64,000 bases of DNA from Frateuria_A sp035944355 (GCF_035944355.1 NZ_DASZBH010000008.1:62001-126000), one strand, 5' to 3'. Shown: positions 1-10,185, counted from the first letter of the stretch. Made by a program: numbers and translations. Notes: generated from the letters alone by a model not told the origin.

Positions 1-1
1 G

Positions 2-1111
2 AACGTGTGGTGGGGTGTGATCGGTGCGATCGGCGCGGTGGCCTTCGCGCTGCTGCTGGTGGTCACGCTGGTGCGCGACCAGCGCAAGCGCTTCCAGGAT
101 TCGACCGAGCTCAACCAGCGCAACCAGGAGGCGATCATGCGCCTGCTGGACGAGATGGGCTCGCTTGCCGAAGGCGACCTTACCGTCAAGACCACGGTGT
201 CGGAGGACATCACCGGCGCCATCGCCGACTCGGTGAACTACGCCATCGACGAGCTGCGCACCCTGGTAACCACGATCAACGAGACCTCCGAACAGGTGTC
301 CTCGTCGGCGCAGGAAACCCAGACCACCGCGCGCCACCTGGCCGACGCGGCGCAGAGCCAGGCCGCGCGTATCAGCACGGCGACCTCGGCGATCAACCAG
401 ATCGCCAGCCTGATGGACAACGTCTCCAAGGACTCGGCCGAGTCGGCCGACGTGGCCGAGCGCTCGGTGCAGATCGCCTCGCGCGGCGCCGAAGTGGTGC
501 GCGAGACCATCTCGGGCATGGACTCGATCCGCGATCAGATCCAGGAGACCTCCAAGCGCATCAAGCGCCTGGGCGAGTCCTCGCAGGAAATCGGCTCGAT
601 CGTGGAACTGATCAACGACATCGCCGAGCAGACCAACATCCTGGCCTTGAACGCGGCCATCCAGGCGGCCTCGGCCGGTGAGGCGGGCCGAGGCTTTGCG
701 GTGGTGGCGGACGAAGTGCAGCGCCTGGCGGAACGCTCCGCCAGCGCGACCAAGCGAATCGAAACGCTGGTGCAGACCATTCAGTCCGACACCAACGAAG
801 CGGTCAACTCGATGGAGCAGACCACCGCCGAGGTGGTTGCCGGCGCACGCCTGGCCGAGGACGCCGGCAGCGCGCTGGGCGACATCGAACGCGTCTCGCA
901 CGACCTGTCGGCGCTGATTCAGAACATCTCCACCGCGGCGCGCCAGCAGTCCGCGGCGGCGACCGACATTTCGCAGTCGATGAACGCGATCCAGGAAATC
1001 ACCTCGCAGACCTCGCAGGGCGCGAGCCAGACGGCCGACTCGATCGGCTACCTGGCGCAGCTGGCCAGCGACCTGCGGCGCTCGGTGGCTCACTTCAAGT
1101 TGCCGGGTTGA
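2..1111 (+). CDS. pilJ: Type IV pilus methyl-accepting chemotaxis protein PilJ (3' part, truncated by window start)
   Basis: This is the C-terminal part of the Pil-Chp chemoreceptor, which senses surface or pilus signals and drives the PilL/ChpA kinase that controls twitching motility. The frame is open to the window edge, so the true start lies upstream; the family is usually about 680 aa. The visible part begins with a transmembrane helix (WWGVIGAIGAVAFALLLVV), followed by a HAMP-like segment and a long coiled-coil signalling domain. The hairpin tip contains the receptor signature EQTNILALNAAIQAASAGE, where PilJ-type receptors differ slightly from the classical tip (AASAGE in place of AARAGE). 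The kinase gene follows 77 bp downstream on the same strand, as expected for this operon. Confidence 0.93.
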   Translation, partial: NVWWGVIGAIGAVAFALLLVVTLVRDQRKRFQDSTELNQRNQEAIMRLLDEMGSLAEGDLTVKTTVSEDITGAIADSVNYAIDELRTLVTTINETSEQVSSSAQETQTTARHLADAAQSQAARISTATSAINQIASLMDNVSKDSAESADVAERSVQIASRGAEVVRETISGMDSIRDQIQETSKRIKRLGESSQEIGSIVELINDIAEQTNILALNAAIQAASAGEAGRGFAVVADEVQRLAERSASATKRIETLVQTIQSDTNEAVNSMEQTTAEVVAGARLAEDAGSALGDIERVSHDLSALIQNISTAARQQSAAATDISQSMNAIQEITSQTSQGASQTADSIGYLAQLASDLRRSVAHFKLPG

Positions 1112-1188
1112 CCAACGTTTACCGACAGGGGGCAACCTCGAACGGTTGCGCGATGCGCGTGTAGCGCGCAGCCGCTCAAGAGGGGCGC

Positions 1189-4100
1189 ATGAGACTTCAA
1201 GACCACATCGATTTCACCACCCTGCAGTGGGTCAAGCCGGAGCTCGACGAGACCCTGGCGCAGGCCCGCGAGGCGTTGGAGACCTATGTAGAGACCGGCA
1301 AGCGCGAAGTCATGCGCGCCTGCGTGGATCACCTGCACCAGGTGCAGGGCACCCTGCGCATGGTCGAGCTCTACGGTGCGGCGATGGTCGCCGAGGAGAT
1401 GGAGACGCTCGCCATCTGCCTGCTGGAGGATCACGTCCGCCAGCGCGAGGAGGCCTTCGGCGCGTTGATGCGTGGCCTCATGCAACTGCCCGACTACATG
1501 GAGCGCCTGTCCGGCGGTCATCGCGACGTGCCGGTGGTGCTGCTGCCGCTGCTCAACGACCTGCGCGCCAGCCGCGACCAGCAGGCGCTGTCCGAAGCCG
1601 CGCTGTTCAACCCGAACCTGGAGCAGGCGCTGCCGGTGCAGGCCCCGGGTGCACAGGGCGAAGTGGACGTGGCCGCCCAGCGCAGCGCGATCACCACGCT
1701 TCGGCTGCGCTTCCAGCAGCAACTGCTGGCCTGGTTCCGCGGCCAGAACGCGCCGCAGCAGCTGGTCGGCATGCGCGAGACGCTGCTGGACATCGCCGGC
1801 CGCTGCTGGACCGTGCCCGGCCGCCGCCTCTGGTGGATCGCCGCCGGCGTACTGGAAGGCCTGGAGCAGGGCCTGCTCAAGAGCCATGCCGCCGAGATCC
1901 GCCAGTTGATCGGCAAGGTCGACCGCAACATTCGCCAGTTGGTGGAGCAGGGCGAAGCCAGCCTGCGCGGCGGCGACGCCGACGAACTGGCGGGCAAGCT
2001 GCTGTACATCGTGGCGCAGGCCCGCCAGGCCAGCGCACAGATGGCGCTGTTGAAGCAGACCTACCGCCTCGACAGCCTGCTGCCCGACGCCGCGGAGCTT
2101 GAACACGCGCGCGGCTCGATGTCGGGCCACAACCGCGCGCTGCTCGATTCGGTGTCCAAGGCGCTGAAGGAAGACCTGCTGCGCGTGAAGGAGGCGCTGG
2201 ACCTGTTCCTGCGCCAGAGCGACGCCGATGCCGCGCAATTGTCCGCCCAGGGCGAAGTGCTCGAGCGCGTGGGCGACACGTTGGGCATGCTGGCGTTGGC
2301 CGTGCCTCGCCGCGTGGTCAACGAGCAGCGCCGCGTACTGGAGGAGATCGCGCACAAGGCGCGGGCGCCGGAAGAGGGCGTGCTGCTCGATGTCGCCGGG
2401 GCGCTGCTCTACGTCGAATCCTCGCTGGACGACCACATCGAAAGCCTGGGTGCCGAGGACGCGGCTGGCGAAGACGTGCCGGTCGAAGGCGATGCCGTGC
2501 CCGCGCTGCCGCGCAGCGAGGCGCGCAGCATCCTCACCTCGCTGATGCAGGAAGCGATCGCCAACGCAGCCAAGGTCAAGGACGCCATCGTCGCCTTCGT
2601 CGAGGCCGGCTGGGACCACGCGCAGCTGCACGGCACCCCGGCCTTGATGGACGAGGTGGCCGGCGCGATGCGCATGCTTTCCGCGCCGCGCCCGTCCGAA
2701 CTGGCCGAGGGCATCGGCCGTTTCATCGGCAACGAAATGCTGGCCGACCGGCGCGTGCCGGGCAGCGCGCAGATGGATCACCTGGCAGACGCGCTCGCCG
2801 CGCTCGAGTACTACCTCGAGGCGGCGCGTGAACATCGCGGTGGCCTGGAACACATCCTTGACGTGGCCGAACACAGTCTCGGCTCGCTCGGCTACTGGCC
2901 GTTGCCTGCTGCCCGCGCCGCGGTGGCCTACGAGGAGCCGGCGCCCGCCGCCAAGGAACAACCGGCCGGCCCGTCGCTGTCCGAACCGGTCAGCCTCGCA
3001 GCCGGCGACGACCTCGGCGACCTCCTGATCGGCAGCAGCGAACCGCCACAGCCGTTCGCCCACGAGCTGGCCGGGCTGCGCCTCGCGGAGACCGAGCCGC
3101 TGCCTCCGTTCGCGGGCGTGGAAGACTCTGCCGACTGGATCGAAATCGAGGAAGAAGTCGTCGAGGAAGTACCGGTAGCCGACGCGCTGGCCGGCAACGC
3201 CGGCTTCCAGCTGGGCACCGAGGGCATCGACGACGACATCCGCGACATCTTCCTGGAAGAGATGCAGGAGGAAATCGACAACCTGCGCCGCGCCGAGCAA
3301 ACCTGGCTGGCCGATCCGACGCAATTGGCCGCGCTCACGCCGATCCGCCGCTCCTTCCACACCCTCAAGGGTTCGGGCCGGCTGGTCGGCGCCAGCGTGC
3401 TGGGCGAGTTCGCGTGGAAGGTCGAGAACATGCTCAACCGCGTGCTGGATGCCAGCATCCAGCCGCACGACGGCGTGCAGGCGCTGGTGCGCGCCGCGAT
3501 CGATGCGTTGCCGCAATTGCTGGCCGCGCTCAAGGGCGAAGGCACGCCGACCGCGCCGCTGGGCGCGATCATGGCGACGGCCGATCGACTGGCCGCCGGC
3601 GAGATGGCGCAATTGAGCGACCATCTACCGGCCGCCACGGAAAGCGTGCGCCGCACTGTGCGCCGCCGCGTGCCGCGCCTGGACGCCGCCGTCGAGACCA
3701 TTCCGGTCGCCACGCACACCGACCACACCGCCGCCGAGACGATCGCCGAGGTCGCGCCCGAGCCGTCCGATGCGATCGCGCTGCCGGTGATGCCGCCGGT
3801 CGATCCGGTGTTGCTGGAAATCCTGCGCAGCGAAGTGGCGCAGTACCTGCAGGCCATTCGTGGCGCGCTGGCGCGCGCCGAGGGCGAACTGCGCGTCGAC
3901 GACGCACTGTTGCGGGCGGTGCATACGTTGCACGGCGCCATCGCGATGGTCGACATCCCGCTGCTGACCCAGCTGTTGTCGCCGCTGGAGAGCCTGCTCA
4001 AGCGGCTGCGCGCGGCCGGCGAACCGCTCTCGGTCGAGGGCACGCACCTGCTCGCGCAGTCGGCGGACGTGGTCGACCACGTGATGGCGCAATTCGATGC

Positions 4101-7100
4101 GCCGGAACCGCAGTTGCCCGCGGTCGACGCGCTCACCGCGCGCCTGATCGAGCTGCGCGACAGCCAGCCCGAGCCCAAGGTCGCGCACGTCCTGTTCGAT
4201 CCCCACGCGGAGGATCTGTCGGCCGAGATGCCGGACGACGGCGCGGCCGCCGCCGCACTCGACGCGGGCCTGGGCGACGCGCTGGGCCAGTCGGCCTCGT
4301 CCGAGGCGGACGAGCATGACAGCTACGCAGGCGAACTGCTGGCTGCGCTCGATGCCTTCGACCTGGAAGTGGTCGAGGCTGCGGAGGCACCCGCCAGCAG
4401 CACCGCAACGCACGCCTTCGCTGCCGGCACCGACGAGGAGCAGAGCCTGGCTGCGCTGCTCGACAGTCTGCTCAACGAACCGGTCGACGGCCCCGCCATG
4501 CCTTTGCGTGCGTTCGACGAGCCAGGCAGGGCCGAGCAGGAAGACGTCCTGCAGCCGTCGGATGGTCAGGCCGGGGTGGAAGATGCGCCCGAGCTGGCCG
4601 TCGGGCACGAGACGGATCAGGACGCCGGCGCACCGTCGCGGGCCGAGGGCACCGCGTTCGAAATCGAGGAAACGGTCGCGTTCCCGGCCGAAGAACCGGA
4701 GGCGATCGAGCCGCTCGCCGAGGCGCCGGATGCGGTGATGGCCGAGGACGTCTTCACCGGATCGCTGGAGGAGGCAGCCAGCGAGACGGCGGAAGCACCG
4801 ATCGAGGCCGGCATCGAGCCGCTCGGCACCGCCGACGCACTGGCGCAAGCCGCGGCCGTGGCGAACGAGGGCGAAGCCAGCGTCCCGGCTGGCGCCTGGG
4901 TGGGCCAGATCGACCCGGACCTGCTCGAGATCTTTACCGAAGAAGCGCGCGAACTGCTCGATCACGCCGACGGCCTGCTGGCCAAGTGGCGTGCCGAGCC
5001 GGGCGAGCCGGCGCACGCCGCAGGCGTGCAGCGCGACCTGCACACGCTCAAGGGTGGCGCCCGCATCGCCGGCCTGGTGCCGGTGGGCGACCTGACGCAC
5101 GCTATCGAGACCCTGCTGGAAAAGCCCGTGGGCGAGCGCGATACGGCGCAGCTGATCGGTGCGCTCGAGTCCGGCTTCGACACGCTGAACTCGCTGGTGC
5201 AGCGCGTTTCGCAGGGCATGGCGATCGAGTACCCGCAGGCGCTGATCGACCGCCTGCTGGCGATGGCGGGCCAGGAATCGCTGGTCGAGGACAGCGACGC
5301 GGCAGCGCCTGCGTCGGCGACGGCCCGCGTACCGGCCGCGCCGCTTCCCGAACTGCTGCCCGAGTTGCTGCCCGACCGCGAGGAGGAAATCCGCTCCACG
5401 CAGGAACAGATCCGCGTACGCGCCGAGCTGCTGGACAACCTGGTCAACCACGCCGGCGAGGTCGCGATCTACCGCTCGCGCCTGGAACAGCAGGTGGCGG
5501 GCTACCGCTTCAACCTGGTCGAGCTGGACCAGACCGTGCAGCGCCTGCGCAGCCAGCTGCGCATGCTTGAGATCGAGACCGAGGCGCAGATCATCGCGCG
5601 CTTCCAGCGCGAGCATCGCGAGGCGGGCATGGCGGTGTTCGACCCGCTCGAGCTCGACCGCTTCTCGCAGCTGCAGCAGTACTCGCGTGCGCTGGCCGAA
5701 TCGGTGTCCGACCTTGTCTCGATCCAGAACATGCTGGACGAGCTGACCCGCCAGTCCGAAACGCTGCTGATCCAGCAGTCGCGCGTCAGCGCCGAGCTGC
5801 AGGACGGTCTGCTGCGCACCCGCATGCTGCCGTTCGACACGATGGTGCCGAACCTGCGCCGTACGCTGCGCCAGGCCGCGCAGGAAGAAGGCAAGAGCGC
5901 CCAGCTGTACGTCGAGGGCGCCCACGGCGAAATGGACCGCAACCTGCTCGACCGCATCAAGGCGCCGTTCGAGCACATGCTGCGCAACGCCATCGCGCAC
6001 GGCATCGAATCCCCGGCCGACCGCCGCAAGACGGGCAAGCCGACCGAGGGCGCGGTGCGCATCCGCGTCGCCCGCGAGGCGACCGAGGTGGTGGTGCGCG
6101 TCAGCGACGACGGCCGCGGCCTGGATCGTGAAGCGATCCGCTCGCGCGCGATCGAACGCGGGCTGCTGCGCCCGGATGCCCGCCCCAGCGACGACCAGTT
6201 GCTCGGCCTGATCACCCAGACCGGCTTCTCCACCGCCAGCCAGGTCACCCAGCTTGCCGGCCGCGGCGTCGGCATGGACGTGGTGGCCAACGAGATCAAG
6301 CAGCTCGGCGGCTCGCTGGCGATCGAATCGCAGGCCGGCCAGGGCACCACCTTCATCCTGCGGCTGCCGTTCACCCTGGCGGTGACGCAGGCCATCGTGG
6401 TGCGCATCGGCGAGGCCAGCTACGCCATTCCGATGACATCGGTGCAGGGCGTCGCGCGGATCAGCCCGGAAGACCTGGCCGCGCGCATGGCCGAGACCAG
6501 CCCTTCGTTCGACTACAACGGCGATTCCTACGGCATCCACGACCTCAACGAGCTGCTCGGCCTGCCGTCCAGTCACGGCGGCGAGGAAGAGCAGCTCCCG
6601 CTGCTGCTGACCCGCGCCGGCGACCTGCGTGCCGCCATCCGCATCGATGCGGTGATCGGTTCGCGCGAGATCGTGGTCAAGTCGGTCGGCCCGCAGGTGA
6701 GCTCGGTGCCCGGCGTTCTGGGTGCGACGATCATGGGCGACGGTTCGGTACTGGTCATTCTCGACCTGCCGCCGCTGGTTCGTCACGGCATCGCCCGCCG
6801 CGAGCAGCGCCTGGCCGATGGCCTCAGCGCGGTGTCCACGCCGGTGCTGGAAGATCAGCGCATCAAGCCGGTGGTCATGGTGGTCGACGATTCGATCACC
6901 ATGCGCAAGGTCACCGGCCGCGTGCTCGAGCGCCACGACTACGAGGTCGCCACCGCGAAGGACGGCATGGACGCGCTGGAGAAGCTGCACGACCGCGTGC
7001 CCGACCTGATGCTGCTGGACATCGAAATGCCGCGCATGGACGGCTACGAGCTGGCCACGCACATGAAGGCCGACCCGCGCCTGCGCGAGGTGCCGATCAT

Positions 7101-7254
7101 CATGATCACCTCGCGTACCGGCGACAAGCATCGCCAGCGCGCCTTCGACATCGGCGTGGACCGCTACCTCGGCAAGCCTTACCAGGAAGTCGAGCTGCTG
7201 GCGCAGATCGCCGAGGTGCTGGAGCAGCGCGCGATGGAGATCGTCCATGGCTGA
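1189..7254 (+). CDS. pilL: Pil-Chp hybrid chemotaxis histidine kinase/response regulator PilL (ChpA)
   Basis: This giant CheA-type kinase (2021 aa) of the twitching-motility chemosensory pathway phosphorylates PilG/PilH-type regulators. Several histidine phosphotransfer domains are visible. H724 and H1285 sit in intact HTLKG motifs, H912 is in HTLHG, and H50 is in a degenerate N-terminal HQVQG. Between them lie long acidic, Ala/Glu-rich linkers (about residues 1050-1230). The C-terminal third holds a dimerisation segment, a HATPase (N box around HMLRNAIAHG, then DDGRGLD and GRGVGMD), a CheW-like domain and a receiver domain with phospho-acceptor D1944 in LLLDIEMP. Pseudomonas ChpA is longer with more Xpt domains, so this is a reduced version. 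The start has a good ribosome site (AAGAGGGGCGC). It overlaps the next gene by 8 bp. Confidence 0.95.
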   Translation: MRLQDHIDFTTLQWVKPELDETLAQAREALETYVETGKREVMRACVDHLHQVQGTLRMVELYGAAMVAEEMETLAICLLEDHVRQREEAFGALMRGLMQLPDYMERLSGGHRDVPVVLLPLLNDLRASRDQQALSEAALFNPNLEQALPVQAPGAQGEVDVAAQRSAITTLRLRFQQQLLAWFRGQNAPQQLVGMRETLLDIAGRCWTVPGRRLWWIAAGVLEGLEQGLLKSHAAEIRQLIGKVDRNIRQLVEQGEASLRGGDADELAGKLLYIVAQARQASAQMALLKQTYRLDSLLPDAAELEHARGSMSGHNRALLDSVSKALKEDLLRVKEALDLFLRQSDADAAQLSAQGEVLERVGDTLGMLALAVPRRVVNEQRRVLEEIAHKARAPEEGVLLDVAGALLYVESSLDDHIESLGAEDAAGEDVPVEGDAVPALPRSEARSILTSLMQEAIANAAKVKDAIVAFVEAGWDHAQLHGTPALMDEVAGAMRMLSAPRPSELAEGIGRFIGNEMLADRRVPGSAQMDHLADALAALEYYLEAAREHRGGLEHILDVAEHSLGSLGYWPLPAARAAVAYEEPAPAAKEQPAGPSLSEPVSLAAGDDLGDLLIGSSEPPQPFAHELAGLRLAETEPLPPFAGVEDSADWIEIEEEVVEEVPVADALAGNAGFQLGTEGIDDDIRDIFLEEMQEEIDNLRRAEQTWLADPTQLAALTPIRRSFHTLKGSGRLVGASVLGEFAWKVENMLNRVLDASIQPHDGVQALVRAAIDALPQLLAALKGEGTPTAPLGAIMATADRLAAGEMAQLSDHLPAATESVRRTVRRRVPRLDAAVETIPVATHTDHTAAETIAEVAPEPSDAIALPVMPPVDPVLLEILRSEVAQYLQAIRGALARAEGELRVDDALLRAVHTLHGAIAMVDIPLLTQLLSPLESLLKRLRAAGEPLSVEGTHLLAQSADVVDHVMAQFDAPEPQLPAVDALTARLIELRDSQPEPKVAHVLFDPHAEDLSAEMPDDGAAAAALDAGLGDALGQSASSEADEHDSYAGELLAALDAFDLEVVEAAEAPASSTATHAFAAGTDEEQSLAALLDSLLNEPVDGPAMPLRAFDEPGRAEQEDVLQPSDGQAGVEDAPELAVGHETDQDAGAPSRAEGTAFEIEETVAFPAEEPEAIEPLAEAPDAVMAEDVFTGSLEEAASETAEAPIEAGIEPLGTADALAQAAAVANEGEASVPAGAWVGQIDPDLLEIFTEEARELLDHADGLLAKWRAEPGEPAHAAGVQRDLHTLKGGARIAGLVPVGDLTHAIETLLEKPVGERDTAQLIGALESGFDTLNSLVQRVSQGMAIEYPQALIDRLLAMAGQESLVEDSDAAAPASATARVPAAPLPELLPELLPDREEEIRSTQEQIRVRAELLDNLVNHAGEVAIYRSRLEQQVAGYRFNLVELDQTVQRLRSQLRMLEIETEAQIIARFQREHREAGMAVFDPLELDRFSQLQQYSRALAESVSDLVSIQNMLDELTRQSETLLIQQSRVSAELQDGLLRTRMLPFDTMVPNLRRTLRQAAQEEGKSAQLYVEGAHGEMDRNLLDRIKAPFEHMLRNAIAHGIESPADRRKTGKPTEGAVRIRVAREATEVVVRVSDDGRGLDREAIRSRAIERGLLRPDARPSDDQLLGLITQTGFSTASQVTQLAGRGVGMDVVANEIKQLGGSLAIESQAGQGTTFILRLPFTLAVTQAIVVRIGEASYAIPMTSVQGVARISPEDLAARMAETSPSFDYNGDSYGIHDLNELLGLPSSHGGEEEQLPLLLTRAGDLRAAIRIDAVIGSREIVVKSVGPQVSSVPGVLGATIMGDGSVLVILDLPPLVRHGIARREQRLADGLSAVSTPVLEDQRIKPVVMVVDDSITMRKVTGRVLERHDYEVATAKDGMDALEKLHDRVPDLMLLDIEMPRMDGYELATHMKADPRLREVPIIMITSRTGDKHRQRAFDIGVDRYLGKPYQEVELLAQIAEVLEQRAMEIVHG

Positions 7255-8905
7255 GGCGGTGCCGGCGGTCGCGCTGCTGTTCGACGACGCGGGCCTGGGT
7301 GAGCAGTTGCGCAGCGCGTTGCAGGAGCGCGGCGCGCGGATCGTGCACGAGGGGCCGCTCAGCGGGCTCAGTCGCGAATTGCTTTTTTCGGTGAACGCGG
7401 ACGTGCTGGTGGTCAACCTCGACGACGAGGATGACGGTGCGCTCGAACGTCTCGACGAGACCCTCGCCGGAGATCGTCCCCGCGTGGTTTTCAATGACGG
7501 CCAGGCCAGCCGCGGGCTGGAAGGCTGGGACCGCGCGCGTTGGGCACGCCACCTGGCGATGAAGGTGCTGGCGATGGGCGACGCCGATCCGCCGCGCCCG
7601 CCGGCTGAAGACGCGGCGCCGCTGGAAGCATCTGCGCCGCTGGCGGCCATGACCGAGCCCGAGCCGCTCGCTGCCGTGGAGGACCTCGCTCCGCAGCCCG
7701 AGGAGGCCCGTCAGGCCGCCGCGTCCGAGACGCTTGCCGCCGAGCTGGAGGCTCTGCTGGCCTCCGATGTCGCGGTGGCGGAGGCCGACGAGTTCGGCTC
7801 GGGCCTGAATTACGCCGCCGGCGAGGGCATGGCGCTGCACGAGGACGTGTTCGCGGCGCCGATGGAAGAGCCGGCCGACGCGGCGGCGCCGTCACCTGAG
7901 GTGGCGGTCGCTTCCGCCGTGGCTCTCGATGTCATCCACGCGCCGGTGGTCGAATCGCCGGAACTGGCCGTGATCCAACGGGATCACCTGCAGTTTGCGG
8001 TGGAAGACGAGGCGGCCATCCCCGCGGCCACGCGCCTGGCCGCCGAACCCGCCGCCGCGTCGCGGGTGTCGGACAGCTGGACCTTGTACGACCACGATGC
8101 CGATCCGGCCGTGCCGGCCGATTCGGCCGTGCCGGTCGAACGCGCGGATCCGGCGGACTTCGGCATCGAAAAGCTCAGTGCGGCGGACTATCTGGCGCCC
8201 GACGCTGCCGACGACGGTGAGTCGCCGATCCTGCCGGGTCTCAGCCTGGAGCTGGTGTCGATGGAAGAAGCCATCGCGCCGCAGGATTTCGAGCGGGGCC
8301 ACGAGATGGTGCTCGAGTTGCCGGACAGCGCCGTGACACGGCTGGTGGTGCTCGGTGCCACGACCGAGAGCACCGCATCGGTCGGCGAATTCCTGGCCGC
8401 GCTTCCGGCGGGCTTGCGGGTCACCGTGCTGCATACCCAGCACCTGGCCGGTCGCCCCGCCGATGGGTTGGCCGAATACTTCGCCTCGCTGTGCCCGCTG
8501 CCGGTGCGCGTGGCCGAAGCCGGCATGCGGGCGCGCGTCGGCGAGGTGATCGTGGTGCCGTCCGACCGCCAAGTGACCCTGCGGCGCAACGGCAGCGTCG
8601 AATTGCAGCCGGTCGAGATGGACGCAGCGCACGCTCCGTCGATCGACGCCAGTTTTACCCAGGCCGCCGCCGTTTTCGGCCGCGACGTGATCGCCATCGT
8701 CTTCGCCGGACGTTCCACCGATGCGGTGGGCGGCTGCCAGGCCGTGCACGACCGTGGCGGCCAGGTCTGGGTCGAGGCAAGCGGCGGCGCGCAGGCCGCC
8801 GACATGGTCAGTGGCGTGCTGGCCGAGCATCTTTCCCATCATGCCGGCACGCCGCGCGAACTGGCGGCACGCCTGGCCGAGCAATTCCCGGAAGGTCAGC
8901 CATGA
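7247..8905 (+). CDS. ChpB-like protein: degenerate receiver plus CheB-methylesterase-like domain with altered active site
   Basis: By position in the Pil-Chp operon this corresponds to the methylesterase that demethylates PilJ. The first ~110 residues look like a receiver fold without a clear phospho-acceptor site. An acidic low-complexity linker follows. Residues ~365-540 match the CheB catalytic domain: histidine H399 (TQHL) and aspartate D492 (in GRSTDAVGG) align with the catalytic His and Asp. The nucleophile motif, normally GASTGG, reads GATTES, so the catalytic serine position is T372 and the glycine pair is lost. It may be a weak or inactive esterase, or a structural subunit. It overlaps pilL by 8 bp and the following CheW gene by 4 bp (ATGA), so all are probably translated together. 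Confidence 0.8.
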   Translation: MAEAVPAVALLFDDAGLGEQLRSALQERGARIVHEGPLSGLSRELLFSVNADVLVVNLDDEDDGALERLDETLAGDRPRVVFNDGQASRGLEGWDRARWARHLAMKVLAMGDADPPRPPAEDAAPLEASAPLAAMTEPEPLAAVEDLAPQPEEARQAAASETLAAELEALLASDVAVAEADEFGSGLNYAAGEGMALHEDVFAAPMEEPADAAAPSPEVAVASAVALDVIHAPVVESPELAVIQRDHLQFAVEDEAAIPAATRLAAEPAAASRVSDSWTLYDHDADPAVPADSAVPVERADPADFGIEKLSAADYLAPDAADDGESPILPGLSLELVSMEEAIAPQDFERGHEMVLELPDSAVTRLVVLGATTESTASVGEFLAALPAGLRVTVLHTQHLAGRPADGLAEYFASLCPLPVRVAEAGMRARVGEVIVVPSDRQVTLRRNGSVELQPVEMDAAHAPSIDASFTQAAAVFGRDVIAIVFAGRSTDAVGGCQAVHDRGGQVWVEASGGAQAADMVSGVLAEHLSHHAGTPRELAARLAEQFPEGQP

Positions 8906-9378
8906 GCGAACAACCCCTGCCGCGCGAAATCCGTTGCGTGCTGGTACCGGTAGGCCAGTTGCGCCTGCTGCTGCCCAACGCCACCGTGGCCGAAGTGATC
9001 ACGCTGCCTACGCCCGAACCGGTGGAGGGCGCGGCGGAGTGGGTGCTTGGGCGGATCGCCTGGCGTGGCTGGCGCGTGCCGCTGGTCTCCTTCACCAAGC
9101 TTGCCGGCGCACCCGAAGGGGATGCCGACCTGGCCGTGCGCGTCGCCGTGCTCAAGGCGCTGGGCGGCAATGCCAAGCTGCCCTTCGTCGCGGTGGTCAC
9201 CCAGGGTTTTCCGCGCCTGACCACGCTCAACGCCGAACTGATCATCCCCACGCACGACGGCACGCCGCTGCCGCCCGGCGTGAAGGCACAGGTCCTGGTG
9301 CGCGACGACATCGCGGTGATTCCCGACCTGGAAGGCATCGAGGAAGAACTCGCCCAGATGCTCGATCTGGCCAGCTGA
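8902..9378 (+). CDS. chpC: CheW-domain protein of the Pil-Chp system (ChpC-like)
   Basis: This 158-aa protein has a single CheW fold, which couples receptors to the CheA-type kinase. Recognisable CheW stretches include the N-terminal strand pair (CVLVPVGQLRLLLPNATVAEV), the WVLGRIAWRGWRVPLVSF segment typical of these proteins, and a C-terminal acidic helix. It is the last gene of the operon that starts upstream of the window, with a 4-bp ATGA overlap to the chpB-like gene. Only 54 bp separate its stop from the end of the convergent rsmE gene. In Pseudomonas the equivalent position holds chpC, one of two CheW-like adaptors. I assign ChpC by synteny; sequence alone only supports CheW family. 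Confidence 0.8.
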   Translation: MSEQPLPREIRCVLVPVGQLRLLLPNATVAEVITLPTPEPVEGAAEWVLGRIAWRGWRVPLVSFTKLAGAPEGDADLAVRVAVLKALGGNAKLPFVAVVTQGFPRLTTLNAELIIPTHDGTPLPPGVKAQVLVRDDIAVIPDLEGIEEELAQMLDLAS

Positions 9379-9432
9379 TCCGCTTGCGGAGGAAGGCCTG
9401 CAGGGCGTTTCCGCGCCCGAGGCCAGCATCGA

Positions 9433-10185
9433 TCACCCCATGTCTCCATGTACGGCCTGCAGCCCCGCCAGCGCTGCCAGGCCGGCGGTTTCCGTGCGCA
9501 GGATCCGTGGACCCAGCGCCAGGCCGCTGAAACCGGCCGCTTGCAGCGAACCGACGTCGCGCTCGCCCAAGCCACCCTCCGGCCCGACCACCAGCAGGCC
9601 GCCGGCCGGCGCAAAGACGAGCGATCGCAGCGACCGGCTGCCCTCGGGCAGCAGGGCCAGGCGCAACGCGCCGTCCTGCGGCAATCCGGCGAGCCAGCCA
9701 TCCAGCGGCTGCGCGGGCAGGATCTGCGGCAGGCGGGCGCGGCCGCTCTGCTCGCAGGCGCTGGCCGCGACCGCGCGCCAGTGCATCAGCCGCTTTTCCG
9801 CGCGGGCCGGGTCGAGGCGAACTTCCGAGCGTTCGGTCAGCAGCGGCACGATGCGGGCGACGCCCAGCTCGGTCGCCTTCTGCACGATCAGGTCCATCTT
9901 CTCGCCGCGCGCAACACCCTGCGCGAGCGTCAGCGGCAGCGGCGATTCGTTCGACACCGCCTGCATGCCCTCGATGCGGGCACGCACCACGCGCTTGCCG
10001 ACGTGGACGAGGATCGCCGCGTAGTCGCCGCCGTCGCCGTTGAACAAGACCACGGGAGCGCCTTCGCCCAGGCGCAGCACGCGCGCGAGGTGTTCGCCCG
10101 CCTGTGCGGGAAGGTCCAACTCGTCACCGGTCACGAGCGGCTGGTCGACATGAATGCGAATGGTGCGCACGGCAGGCTCGGCCAA
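9433..10185 (-). CDS. rsmE: 16S rRNA (uracil1498-N3)-methyltransferase RsmE
   Basis: RsmE methylates U1498 of 16S rRNA in the assembled 30S subunit using SAM. The 250-aa length fits the family. A PUA-like N-terminal half (MRTI-type start, then GEHLARVLRLGEGAPVVLFNG) is followed by the SPOUT knot. Its hallmarks are QKATELGVARIVPLLTERSEV, the VGPEGGLGERD loop and LGPRILRTETA near the C-terminus, which form the trefoil-knot SAM site. The gene faces the Pil-Chp operon tail and is divergent from the small exported protein at 10296. In many gammaproteobacteria it stands alone, as here. Confidence 0.95.
   Translation of the reverse strand: MAEPAVRTIRIHVDQPLVTGDELDLPAQAGEHLARVLRLGEGAPVVLFNGDGGDYAAILVHVGKRVVRARIEGMQAVSNESPLPLTLAQGVARGEKMDLIVQKATELGVARIVPLLTERSEVRLDPARAEKRLMHWRAVAASACEQSGRARLPQILPAQPLDGWLAGLPQDGALRLALLPEGSRSLRSLVFAPAGGLLVVGPEGGLGERDVGSLQAAGFSGLALGPRILRTETAGLAALAGLQAVHGDMG

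Noticed and set aside
3625..7650. A 1341-codon open frame on the minus strand opposite pilL (and another at 1090-3624)
   Set aside because: It mirrors the real gene's codon periodicity in GC-rich DNA; composition is Arg/Leu/His-heavy with no domains, while the plus strand has clear kinase domains.
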